A stretch of DNA of 64,000 nucleotides from Xaviernesmea rhizosphaerae (GTDB taxonomy: Bacteria > Pseudomonadota > Alphaproteobacteria > Rhizobiales > Rhizobiaceae): NCBI RefSeq assembly GCF_001938945.1, contig NZ_MKIO01000020.1, positions 62,001 through 126,000 on the forward strand, read 5' to 3'. The notes under the pieces were generated by a model, which saw only the letters and a list, made by a program, of their open reading frames with translations, made no database searches and was not told the origin of the DNA. The number at the start of each line of letters is the position of its first letter. The first letter of the stretch is position 1. This document shows, piece after piece, positions 1 to 7,555 of the stretch. The translations under genes were made by a program, and so were the position numbers.

Positions 1-530
1 TGCCCTTCGCCCTGCCCACGGCGGTCGCCGGCATCGCGCTGACCACGCTGTTTGCCCCGGGCGGCTGGTTCGGCCATGTGCTCGATCCGCTCGGCATCCG
101 CGTCGCCTATACGCCGCTTGGCATCATCATCGCGATGGCGTTTACCAGCCTGCCCTTCATCGTGCGCACGGTGCAGCCGGTGCTGGAGGAGCTCGATCCG
201 GCGCTGGAAGAGGCAGGGCTTTCGCTGGGGGCGAGCGACCGCGAGGTCTTCACCCGCGTGGTGCTGCCGCTTCTCGCGCCTGCTGTTCTGGCCGGCCTGT
301 CGCTCTCCTTCGCCCGCAGCCTGGGCGAGTTCGGGGCGATCATCTTCATCGCCGGCAACCAGCCGATGTCGACCGAGATCACCGCGCTGCTCGTCTTCAT
401 CCGGCTGGAGGAATATGAGTATCAGGCCGCCGCCGCCATCGCCTCGGTGCTGCTGATCACCGCCTTCGTCATGCTGGCCGTCACCAATCTGATCCAGCGC
501 CGCGCGCTGCGCTACCTGCAGAAGGATTGA
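1..530 (+). CDS. cysT: Sulfate/thiosulfate ABC transporter permease CysT, 5' truncated by the window edge
   Basis: Inner-membrane permease of the CysTWA-Sbp importer for sulfate and thiosulfate. The reading frame is open from base 3 and carries the conserved stretch PTAVAGIALTTLFAPGGWFG, followed by the EAA-type loop (EEAGLSLGASDREVF) that contacts the ATPase. About 176 C-terminal residues of a protein usually near 280 are present, so the N-terminus and the first membrane segments lie upstream of the window. The next gene, cysW, begins at or overlapping this stop codon, and cysA follows with an ATGA overlap, which indicates one transcript. A sulfate-binding protein gene is not in view and is probably upstream. 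The identity follows from family resemblance and operon order. Confidence 0.93.
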   Translation, partial: PFALPTAVAGIALTTLFAPGGWFGHVLDPLGIRVAYTPLGIIIAMAFTSLPFIVRTVQPVLEELDPALEEAGLSLGASDREVFTRVVLPLLAPAVLAGLSLSFARSLGEFGAIIFIAGNQPMSTEITALLVFIRLEEYEYQAAAAIASVLLITAFVMLAVTNLIQRRALRYLQKD

Positions 531-535
531 TCCGG

Positions 536-1444
536 ATGGCGTCTTCCACCCGTTCCCGGCGCATGGGGCCCGTGCGCGTGGGCGAAAGCCCTGCTGTGCG
601 CCGCACGCTGATCGGCCTCGTGCTGGCGCTTTCGGCGCTGGTCATCGTCGCACCCCTGGCGGTGATCGCCGTCGAGGCCTTTTCCAAGGGCTTCGGCGTA
701 TTCGCCGCCACCATCGCCCATCCCGATACACGAAGCGCGGTGGTGATGACCCTCGTCACGGCGCTGATCGCGGTGCCGGTCAACACGCTCTTCGGCATCG
801 CCGCCGCCTGGTCCATCACCAAGTTCGACTTTCCGGGACGGGGCCTGCTGCTGATCCTGATCGAGATCCCTTTCTCGGTCTCGCCGATCGTCGCCGGGGT
901 CGCCTATCTCTTCGTCTATGGCATGCAGGGCCTGTTCGGTGCGTTTCTGCAGGATGCCGATATCAAGATCCTTTTCGCCCTGCCGGGCATCGTGCTCGCC
1001 TCGATGTTCGTCACCGCGCCCTTCGTCGCGCGCGAGCTGATCCCGCTGATGCAGGCGCAGGGGCGCGATCTGGAGGAGGCGGCCGCCTCGCTCGGCGCTT
1101 CCGGCTGGCAGACCTTCTTTTCCGTGACGCTGCCCAACATCAAATGGGCGCTGCTCTATGGCGTCATCCTGTGCAATGCCCGCGTGATGGGCGAGTTCGG
1201 CGCGGTGTCGATCGTCTCCGGCAATATTCGCGGGCAGACCAACACGCTGCCGCTGCATATCGAGCTGCTCTATCATGATTACCAGACGGCCGGCGCCTTC
1301 TCCGCCGCGCTGATCCTCACCGTGATCGCCGTCTTCACCATCATCGCCAAGGCCCTGCTGGAGCGGCGCGGCGCCGGCCGCGTGCGCGCGGCCACGCTCG
1401 CCCCCACAGCTGGCCCCGCCGAGGCGGCAAAGGAAACGCCATGA
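536..1444 (+). CDS. cysW: Sulfate ABC transporter permease CysW
   Basis: Second permease subunit of the sulfate/thiosulfate importer, an inner-membrane BPD_transp_1 protein of 302 residues and about six membrane helices. Typical CysW stretches are visible: the IEIPFSVSPIVAGVAYLFVYG region, the EAA loop LEEAAASLGASGWQTFF, and ARVMGEFGAVSIVSGNIRGQ near the C-terminus. I chose the ATG at 536. A TTG at 527 that overlaps the cysT stop would add three residues and cannot be excluded. The stop overlaps the cysA start as ATGA, so translation is probably coupled. Confidence 0.93.
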   Translation: MASSTRSRRMGPVRVGESPAVRRTLIGLVLALSALVIVAPLAVIAVEAFSKGFGVFAATIAHPDTRSAVVMTLVTALIAVPVNTLFGIAAAWSITKFDFPGRGLLLILIEIPFSVSPIVAGVAYLFVYGMQGLFGAFLQDADIKILFALPGIVLASMFVTAPFVARELIPLMQAQGRDLEEAAASLGASGWQTFFSVTLPNIKWALLYGVILCNARVMGEFGAVSIVSGNIRGQTNTLPLHIELLYHDYQTAGAFSAALILTVIAVFTIIAKALLERRGAGRVRAATLAPTAGPAEAAKETP

Positions 1445-2478
1445 AGATAAACCTCGACCACGTCGTCAAGACCTTCAACACCTTCCGCGCCGTCCACGAT
1501 GTCTCGCTGAGCGTGGAGAGCGGCGAGCTGGTGGCGCTGCTCGGCCCCTCCGGCTCCGGCAAGACCACGCTTCTGCGCATGGTTGCGGGGCTGGAGTTTC
1601 CGGATGCCGGGCAGATCCGCTTCGGCGAGCAGGATGCCACGCAGATCCCGGTGCGCGAGCGCGGCGTCGGCTTCGTTTTCCAGCATTATGCGCTGTTTCC
1701 GCATCTGAGCGTCGCCGACAACATCGCCTTCGGCATGCGCACCGCCCGTGCGGCCAGGCGCAGCAAGGCCGAGATCGATGCGCGCGTCGAGGAGCTTCTG
1801 CGGCTGGTGCAGCTCTCGAGCCTTGGCAACCGCTTCCCCGCGCAGATCTCCGGCGGCCAGCGCCAGCGCGTGGCGCTCGCCCGCGCGCTGGCGGTTGATC
1901 CGAAGGTCCTGCTGCTCGACGAGCCCTTCGGCGCGCTCGATGCCAATGTCCGGCGCGACCTGCGCCGCTGGCTGCGCGAGATCCATGCCGAGCTCGGCAT
2001 CACCACGCTGTTCGTCACCCATGACCAGGAGGAGGCGCTGGATCTGGCCGACCGCGTCGTCATCCTGCAGCAGGGCCGCATCGTCCAGCAGGGCACGCCG
2101 CGCGCGGTGACCCGCCAGCCGAACTCCGCCTTCGTCATGCGCTTTCTCGGCGACACCCACCAGCTCTCCGCCACGGCGAAAGGCGGGCAGGTGACGCTCG
2201 GCGATCTCAGCCTTGATGCCACCGGCCTGGCCGATGGCCCGGTCGATGTCTTCGTGCGGCCCGCCGATCTCGAATGGGCGGGGCAGGGCAGCGGGGACCA
2301 GCCGGGCCCGGGCCTGCCGGCAACCGTCACCCGCGTGATCGACCGGCCCGGGGCGCGCCGGCTGGCGGTGTCCTTCGAGGGGCATGGGCTGGAACTCGAC
2401 GTGGCGCCCGAGGTGGAGGTGGCGGCCGGTGACCGCGGACGGCTGCGCATCCTGCGCTCCCGCATCTTCCCTGCCTGA
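1441..2478 (+). CDS. cysA: Sulfate ABC transporter ATP-binding protein CysA
   Basis: ATPase that energises the CysTW permease on the cytoplasmic face. It has 345 residues, the normal family length. Walker A (GPSGSGKTT) lies near residues 35-43, the Q-loop is in VFQHYALFPHL, the signature is [14 protein letters not shown], Walker B is LLLDEPFGALD, and the switch histidine is in FVTHDQEEAL. A C-terminal TOBE-like extension of about 110 residues follows. The start overlaps the cysW stop by four bases. No clear terminator follows before the next operon, which begins with its own promoter-like sequence. Confidence 0.95.
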   Translation: MKINLDHVVKTFNTFRAVHDVSLSVESGELVALLGPSGSGKTTLLRMVAGLEFPDAGQIRFGEQDATQIPVRERGVGFVFQHYALFPHLSVADNIAFGMRTARAARRSKAEIDARVEELLRLVQLSSLGNRFPAQISGGQRQRVALARALAVDPKVLLLDEPFGALDANVRRDLRRWLREIHAELGITTLFVTHDQEEALDLADRVVILQQGRIVQQGTPRAVTRQPNSAFVMRFLGDTHQLSATAKGGQVTLGDLSLDATGLADGPVDVFVRPADLEWAGQGSGDQPGPGLPATVTRVIDRPGARRLAVSFEGHGLELDVAPEVEVAAGDRGRLRILRSRIFPA

Positions 2479-2607
2479 TCGATCCCTCTAGGAAGCCGGA
2501 GCGCGGGCAACCGACAGGATGCATTGGGGAAACATGATAAAAATCCTCTTGTTTATAATCGGGGCTTGAATTAAGCGGTGCGCATCTAATCGTTTCGAGG
2601 ATGGTCC
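2479..2607 (+). promoter_or_regulatory. AT-rich intergenic region with a promoter-like TATAAT before the iron/cobalamin ABC operon
   Basis: The gap is distinctly AT-rich compared with its flanks and holds TATAAT at 2554-2559, about 50 bases before the ATG at 2608. No convincing -35 element with normal spacing is visible. The position fits a metal- or B12-regulated promoter, but I do not see a cobalamin riboswitch core or a clear Fur, Irr or RirA site. Confidence 0.4.
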
Positions 2608-3621
2608 ATGCGCCCCGTGAAGTCCCTTGCCGCCGCTTTCGCCCTGCTTGTCGCCTCGGTCGCGCCGGCGCTCGCCGCCACCACCTATCCGCTGACGATC
2701 GAGAATTGCGGCAAGAGCGTCACCTTCGAGAAGGCGCCGCAGCGCGCCATCGGCCTCGGCCAGAACAGCGCGGAAATCCTCCTGATGCTCGGGCTTGAGG
2801 ACAGGATGGCCGGCACGGCCTTCTGGCCGAGCAAGGTTCTGCCGGAGCTGGCGGAGGCCAATGCCAAGGTCAAGCTTTTGACCGTCGAGTTTCCGACCTT
2901 CGAGTCGATCCTGGCGCAGGACCCGGATTTCGTCGCCGCCGCCCTGCCGAGCCTGCTCGGGCCGGACAGCAAGGTGGCCAAGCGCGAGGATTTCGAAAAG
3001 GTCGGCGTGCCCACCTATCTCTCGCCCAGCACCTGCCTCGGCACGGCGGGCGCCAAGGATGTCTATGGCAGCCGCAAGCAGCTGTGGAGCATGGAGACGC
3101 TCTATCAGGAGATCGACGAGCTCTCGCGCATCTTCGACGTGGCCGATCGTGGTCAGGCGCTGATCGCCGATTTCAAGGCGCGCGAAGCGAAGCTGCGCGC
3201 TTCCGTGCCGCATGACGGGCAGAAGCTTTCCTATGTCTTCTGGTTTTCCAGCCCTTCGCCCTCGGCCGATGCCTATCTCGGCGGCAAGAACGGCGCCTCC
3301 GGCTTCATCGCCGACGTTCTGGGTGGCGTGAATGCGATTTCGTCCGAGGCCGAATGGCCGGCCATGGGCTGGGAGGGCATCATCGCCGCCAATCCCTCGG
3401 TCATCGTCGTCGCCAGCCTCGATCGCAACCGCTGGGAACTGGACAAGCCCGAAGCCAAGATCAAGTTCCTGACCACAGATCCGGCCACCAGCCAGATGCC
3501 GGCGGTCAAGAACAATGCGATCGTCACCATGGACGGCCAGGCGATGAACCCGACCGTTCGCACGCTGCTGGGCGCCGAGCAGGTGGCCGAGCAGCTCAAG
3601 GCGCGCGGTCTTCTGAAGTGA
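2608..3621 (+). CDS. ABC transporter substrate-binding protein, iron-siderophore/cobalamin (FecB/BtuF) type
   Basis: Periplasmic binding protein of 337 residues for a metal-chelate importer. A Sec signal peptide ends near residue 24 (LLVASVAPALA-ATTYPL); there is no lipobox cysteine, so a soluble periplasmic protein is expected. After it come the family-typical ENCGKSVTFEKAPQRAIGLGQNSAEILLMLGL and a C-terminal lobe with NPSVIVVASLD. It is followed by FecCD-type permease and FecE-type ATPase genes that overlap by four bases each, so the three form a complete class II importer. The exact ligand (ferric siderophore, haem or corrinoid) cannot be read from the sequence. Confidence 0.85.
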   Translation: MRPVKSLAAAFALLVASVAPALAATTYPLTIENCGKSVTFEKAPQRAIGLGQNSAEILLMLGLEDRMAGTAFWPSKVLPELAEANAKVKLLTVEFPTFESILAQDPDFVAAALPSLLGPDSKVAKREDFEKVGVPTYLSPSTCLGTAGAKDVYGSRKQLWSMETLYQEIDELSRIFDVADRGQALIADFKAREAKLRASVPHDGQKLSYVFWFSSPSPSADAYLGGKNGASGFIADVLGGVNAISSEAEWPAMGWEGIIAANPSVIVVASLDRNRWELDKPEAKIKFLTTDPATSQMPAVKNNAIVTMDGQAMNPTVRTLLGAEQVAEQLKARGLLK

Positions 3622-4658
3622 GGCAGAACAGGCGCAGCTTCGGGCAGGCCCTCCTTGCCGGCGCGCCGTTCCTGGCCGCGCTGGCGGCGATCCCCTTCGT
3701 CATCGCCATCAGCGTGGGGATCGGCGACCTGCCGATTCCCGTGACCACCACCTTCCTGGCCATCACCAACCGACTGGGATGGACGGCGGCCACGCTCAGC
3801 CGCATTCATGAGACGGTGATCTGGGACTACCGCCTCAGCCGCGCGCTGGTCGCCGCCTTCTGCGGCGCGGGGCTGGCGCTTTCGGGCGCGATCATGCAGT
3901 CGCTGCTGCGCAATCCGCTGGCCGAGCCCTATGTGCTCGGCATTTCCGCCGGGGCTTCCACCGGTGCCGTCGGCATCGTCATTCTCGGCATCGGCTCGGG
4001 CGTCGCCTCGCTCTCGGCCGGCGCCTTTGTCGGGGCGTTTGCCGCCTTCCTCTTCGTCGCGCTTTTGTCCAACGGCACGCGCGGCGGGTCCGACCGCACC
4101 ATCCTGGCCGGCGTGGCCGCCTCGCAGCTGTTCAATGCCGTCACCTCCTATGTGGTAACCACGGCCGGCAATGCGCAGCAGGCGCGCGACGTGATGTTCT
4201 GGCTGCTCGGCAGCTTCGGCGGCGTGCGCTGGCCGGAATTCATGCTGGTCTCGGTCGTCGTCAGTCTCGGCCTTGTCGCCTGTCTGGCCTATGCCCGGGT
4301 GCTGGATGCCTTCGCCTTCGGCGACGAGGCAGCCGCCGCGCTTGGCGTCAATGTCGGTCGGGCGCGGCTGACGCTGTTCAGCATCACCGCGCTGCTCACC
4401 GCCACCATCGTCAGCATGGTCGGCTCCATCGGCTTCGTCGGGCTGGTCATGCCGCATGCGGCGCGTTTCGTCGTCGGTCCCCTGCACGTCCGGCTCCTGC
4501 CGGCCTGCGCCATTGGCGGGGCGATCTTCATGGTGCTGGCCGATATCGCCGCGCGCGTGCTGATCCCGCAGCAAGTGCTGCCGATCGGCGTCGTCACCGC
4601 GCTGGTCGGCGTGCCGGTCTTCTCCGTCATCCTCTATCGATTCCAGCGTGGCGCATGA
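3618..4658 (+). CDS. Iron/cobalamin-type ABC transporter permease (FecCD family)
   Basis: Permease of 346 residues with about nine or ten membrane helices and the FecCD/BtuC hallmarks: RLSRALVAAFCGAGLALSGA, then QSLLRNPLAEPYVLGISAGAS near residues 95-115, and GSIGFVGLVMPHAAR toward the C-terminus. The GTG at 3618 overlaps the stop of the binding-protein gene (GTGA) and gives a normal family length. The frame stays open upstream of that GTG, but that part overlaps the binding protein and is not family-like. A single permease gene implies a homodimer. Confidence 0.9.
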   Translation: MRQNRRSFGQALLAGAPFLAALAAIPFVIAISVGIGDLPIPVTTTFLAITNRLGWTAATLSRIHETVIWDYRLSRALVAAFCGAGLALSGAIMQSLLRNPLAEPYVLGISAGASTGAVGIVILGIGSGVASLSAGAFVGAFAAFLFVALLSNGTRGGSDRTILAGVAASQLFNAVTSYVVTTAGNAQQARDVMFWLLGSFGGVRWPEFMLVSVVVSLGLVACLAYARVLDAFAFGDEAAAALGVNVGRARLTLFSITALLTATIVSMVGSIGFVGLVMPHAARFVVGPLHVRLLPACAIGGAIFMVLADIAARVLIPQQVLPIGVVTALVGVPVFSVILYRFQRGA

Positions 4659-5419
4659 GCTTCGCCGCCGAAAACATCTGCTGGAAGATCCGGTCCAAGA
4701 CCGTGCTTGACGGCGTCTCCTTCACCGTGCGCCCGGGCGAGATGCTCGGCCTGCTCGGCCCCAACGGTTCGGGCAAGACCTCGCTCCTGCGGCTGATGGC
4801 CGGGCTGAAGCGGCCGCATGCCGGCCGGGTGACGCTGGAGGGCGAGGATCTGCAGGCCATTGCGCGCCGCCGCGTGGCCCAGCGGGTCGCCTTCGTTGAG
4901 CAGCACGCCACCACCAATGCCAGCCTGATGGTGGAGGATGTGGTCCGGCTCGGCCGTTTCCCGCATCGCGGGCTGTTTTCCAGCTGGAGTGGCGAGGATG
5001 AGGCCTGCGTCGAGCATGCGCTCGCGCATGCCGGCATGGCGCACAAGCGCCGCGACCGCTGGCAGACCTTGTCGGGCGGCGAGCGCCAGCGCGCCCATAT
5101 CGCCCGCGCGCTGGCCCAGAGCCCGCGCGAGCTGATCCTCGACGAGCCGACCAACCATCTCGACGTGCAGCACCAGATGGCGCTGCTGGCGCTGATCGCG
5201 CGCCTGCCGATCACCAGCATCATCGCCCTGCACGACCTGAACCACGCCGCCCTGTTCTGCGACCGGCTCGTCGTGCTCAAGGAAGGGCGCGTCGTGGCAG
5301 AGGGCACGCCGGAAGCGGTGCTGACGGAAGCGTTGATGCGCAGCGTCTTCCAGGTCGAGGCGCGCATCGCGCCCTCACTCTATCACGGCCGGCCGCATAT
5401 CCAGTTCCTGCCGGGCTGA
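4655..5419 (+). CDS. Iron/cobalamin-type ABC transporter ATP-binding protein (FecE/BtuD family)
   Basis: ATPase of 254 residues, the usual size for FecE and BtuD. Walker A is GPNGSGKTS, the signature is LSGGERQRAHIARAL, Walker B is LILDEPTNHLD, and the H-loop is in IIALHDLNHAALFCDR. The DEPTNHLD form of Walker B is typical of siderophore, haem and B12 importers. Its ATG overlaps the permease stop by four bases. It is the last gene of the three-gene importer; about 220 bases separate it from the hydrolase cluster. Confidence 0.92.
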   Translation: MSFAAENICWKIRSKTVLDGVSFTVRPGEMLGLLGPNGSGKTSLLRLMAGLKRPHAGRVTLEGEDLQAIARRRVAQRVAFVEQHATTNASLMVEDVVRLGRFPHRGLFSSWSGEDEACVEHALAHAGMAHKRRDRWQTLSGGERQRAHIARALAQSPRELILDEPTNHLDVQHQMALLALIARLPITSIIALHDLNHAALFCDRLVVLKEGRVVAEGTPEAVLTEALMRSVFQVEARIAPSLYHGRPHIQFLPG

Positions 5420-5639
5420 CCCCTCTTTCCCCGTCGATTTCCTGCTGGCCGCTTCGCGAAGGGCTGCGGCTTGCCTCGCCGTGATCAGGGCGACAGACCG
5501 TGCTTCCACAAGCAATCCTCGCGCGCGCGATCTTCGCGGTCCGATCGTTCAAAACGCGCGACTTCTCGACAAGAATTCCACCGGCTGGCGAAGGAATATG
5601 CGTCCCGACACGATCGAACCGATCACACTGGAGGGACAG

Positions 5640-6296
5640 ATGACTGTCAACGCCACCCCGACCCCCGGCCCGCTGCTGGTTTCGCCTGAGGACCATGCGC
5701 TCGTCATGATCGACTTCCAGTCGCAAATGTCCTTTGCGACCAAGTCGATCGACGCCGTCAACCTGCGCAACAATGCCGCCCTCGTCGCCCATGCGGCCAA
5801 GGGTTTCGGCGTGCCCGCCATCCTGACGACCGTGGCCGAGAAGACCTTTTCCGGCCCGATGTTCAGCGAGATCACCGATGCCTTTCCCGGACAGGCACTG
5901 CTCGACCGCACCTCGATGAACACCTGGGAAGACGCCGCCGTGATCGACGAGATCAACCGCATCGGCCGCAAGCGGCTGGTCTTCTGCGGGCTGTGGACCT
6001 CGGTCTGCATCGTCGGCCCCACTTTGTCGGCGCTGGAGCAGGGCTTCGAGGTCTATGTGATCGCCGATGCCTGCGGTGATATTTCCGAAGAAGCGCATGA
6101 ACGGGCGATGGAGCGCATGTTGCAGGCGGGCGTGCGGCCCATGACCTCGCTGCAATATCTCCTGGAGCTGCAGCGCGACTGGGCCCGCACCGGCACATAC
6201 GAGATGACCACCGGCATCGCCAAGAAGTTCGGCGGCGCTTACGGTCTCGGCATCATCTACGCCAAGTCGATGTTCGGCGCCTCCGAAGGGCACTGA
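5640..6296 (+). CDS. Cysteine hydrolase of the isochorismatase superfamily (YcaC-like)
   Basis: Cytosolic hydrolase of 218 residues. Asp25 in the strand LVMIDFQSQM and Cys123 in GLWTSVCIVGPTLSA are the expected nucleophile partners; the third position, usually Lys, falls near RTSMNTWED, where an Arg sits instead. This resembles the YcaC subgroup, whose substrate is unknown. The ATG at 5640 follows GGAGGG at 5630-5635; the frame is open further upstream but without a better site. It opens a run of same-strand genes (alpha/beta hydrolase, XapX, amidohydrolase, DoxX, MFS). Confidence 0.85.
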   Translation: MTVNATPTPGPLLVSPEDHALVMIDFQSQMSFATKSIDAVNLRNNAALVAHAAKGFGVPAILTTVAEKTFSGPMFSEITDAFPGQALLDRTSMNTWEDAAVIDEINRIGRKRLVFCGLWTSVCIVGPTLSALEQGFEVYVIADACGDISEEAHERAMERMLQAGVRPMTSLQYLLELQRDWARTGTYEMTTGIAKKFGGAYGLGIIYAKSMFGASEGH

Positions 6297-6341
6297 GCCG
6301 GCCATTCTTCCCAGACAGACAGACAGAAGGAAGGGCATGAG

Positions 6342-7049
6342 ATGACGCAGGATGCGCGAAAGAGCGTGACCGTGGTTCTGGTGCACGGGGCCTGGGCGGA
6401 TGCGTCCAGCTGGCGGGCGGTGATCGCCCGCCTTCAGGCCCAGGGTGTCGCCGTGCTGGCCGTGCAGAACCCGACGACCTCGCTTGCCGAGGACGTCGCG
6501 GCCACGAGCCGGGTTCTCGCCCGGATCGATGGGCCCGTGGTGCTGGCGGGCCATAGCTGGGGCGGCACGGTGATTACCGAGGCGGGCGCCGACGACAAGG
6601 TGAAGGCGCTGGTCTATGTCGCCGCCTTCGCCCCCGATGTGGGCCAGTCGACCGGCGACCAGGTGGGCGCCCATCCCGCGCCGCCGGGCCTGTCGGAAGT
6701 CAGCCAGGATGGCTTTGGCCAGTACTGGATGAGCGAGCGCGGCTGGACCGATTGCGTGGCGCAGGACCTTCCCCCCGAAGAGGCCCGCGTGCTCTGGGCC
6801 TGCCAGCCGCCGCTCGGCGCCTCGACCTTTGCCGATGCCGTCAGCCAGGCCGCCTGGAAGGACAAGCCGGTCTGGTATCTGCTCTGCTCGCAGGACCGGG
6901 CGGTGAGCACCGAGCTGCAACGCGCGCTGACCAAGCGGCTGCAGGCGCGCACGACCGAGATCGCCTCCAGCCACCTGCCGCTGCTCTCGCATCCTGATGC
7001 GGTGGCCGAAGTGCTGCTCGACGCCGTGGCCACGGTCGCGGCCGGCTGA
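6342..7049 (+). CDS. Alpha/beta hydrolase
   Basis: Small cytosolic esterase-like enzyme of 235 residues. The oxyanion region is LVHGAWADASSW, the nucleophile is Ser72 in the elbow GHSWGG, the acid is probably the Asp in CSQDRAVS, and the base is the His in SSHLPLLSHP. It belongs to the compact HNL/EstC-like subgroup common in soil proteobacteria; the substrate is unknown. A purine-rich AAGGAAGGG lies just before the start. It follows the isochorismatase-like gene by 45 bases, probably in one transcript. Confidence 0.88.
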   Translation: MTQDARKSVTVVLVHGAWADASSWRAVIARLQAQGVAVLAVQNPTTSLAEDVAATSRVLARIDGPVVLAGHSWGGTVITEAGADDKVKALVYVAAFAPDVGQSTGDQVGAHPAPPGLSEVSQDGFGQYWMSERGWTDCVAQDLPPEEARVLWACQPPLGASTFADAVSQAAWKDKPVWYLLCSQDRAVSTELQRALTKRLQARTTEIASSHLPLLSHPDAVAEVLLDAVATVAAG

Positions 7050-7141
7050 AAACCGCGGCATCGGGCCGCTTGCGATTTTCAGCCCGATGCCGCGCGCGGT
7101 TTGCGCCCTTGCGCAGGCCGCCACCAATCGAAAGGGCCGTC

Positions 7142-7402
7142 ATGAAACTCTATCTCGCTTCGCTCGGCGCCGGGCTGGTCGTCGGACTGATCTACAGCCT
7201 GCTCAATGTCCGCTCGCCGGCACCGCCCGTCGTGGCGCTCGTCGGCCTGCTCGGCATTCTGCTGGGCGAACAGATCCTGCCGCTGGCCCGCACGCTGATG
7301 AACCGCGATCCCGTCGCCGTCTCCTGGCGTCATCATGTGAAGCCGCATGTCTTCGGCCATCTGCCGAAGGCGCAGAAGCCGGAGGACGGCACGCCGTCCT
7401 GA
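7142..7402 (+). CDS. XapX (DUF1427) small membrane protein
   Basis: Small protein of 86 residues. The first half reads as two membrane helices, ASLGAGLVVGLIYSLLNV and VVALVGLLGILLGEQILPL, with the XapX-typical RSPAPPVVALVGLLGILLGEQ; a polar His-rich cytoplasmic tail follows. The ATG at 7142 sits after GAAAGGG. Its role is not known; XapX genes recur beside amidohydrolase and isochorismatase-like genes in proteobacteria, as here. Confidence 0.85.
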   Translation: MKLYLASLGAGLVVGLIYSLLNVRSPAPPVVALVGLLGILLGEQILPLARTLMNRDPVAVSWRHHVKPHVFGHLPKAQKPEDGTPS

Positions 7403-7437
7403 CGGGGCGCCTGACGGACGTGAGCCCGTTTTCCCAA

Positions 7438-7534
7438 GGGCATCGGACGGATGACCATTTTCCGTCCGATGCTCCAGATCTCTGTTTCGCATCGGATTTT
7501 TCCAAAAGCCTGAAGCCAGTTTCGGGCCGATGCC
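7438..7534 (+). repeat. Intergenic palindrome family, copy A
   Basis: Starts GGGCATCGGAC and ends with GGGCCGATGCCC, with internal CCGTCCGATGC and GCATCGGATTTTTCC. The arms are complementary, so the element folds as one or two hairpins. Related copies occur at about 16011, 30453, 31090, 32518, 35367, 40386, 41635, 59441 and 62841. It ends just before the ribosome-binding site of the amidohydrolase gene. Confidence 0.8.
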
Positions 7535-7555
7535 CTGTTCCAAGGAGGTCCCGCG

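Noticed and set aside
2479-2607. Cobalamin riboswitch before the FecB/BtuF-type importer
   Set aside because: The B12-box core and its conserved segments are not visible, and the gap of 129 bases is short for a full element.
2488-3213. Long minus-strand open frame opposite the iron/cobalamin binding-protein gene
   Set aside because: High-G+C DNA gives long antisense frames. The plus-strand frame has a signal peptide and family motifs, while the opposing translation is Arg/Gly/Ala/Asp-rich and shows no domain.
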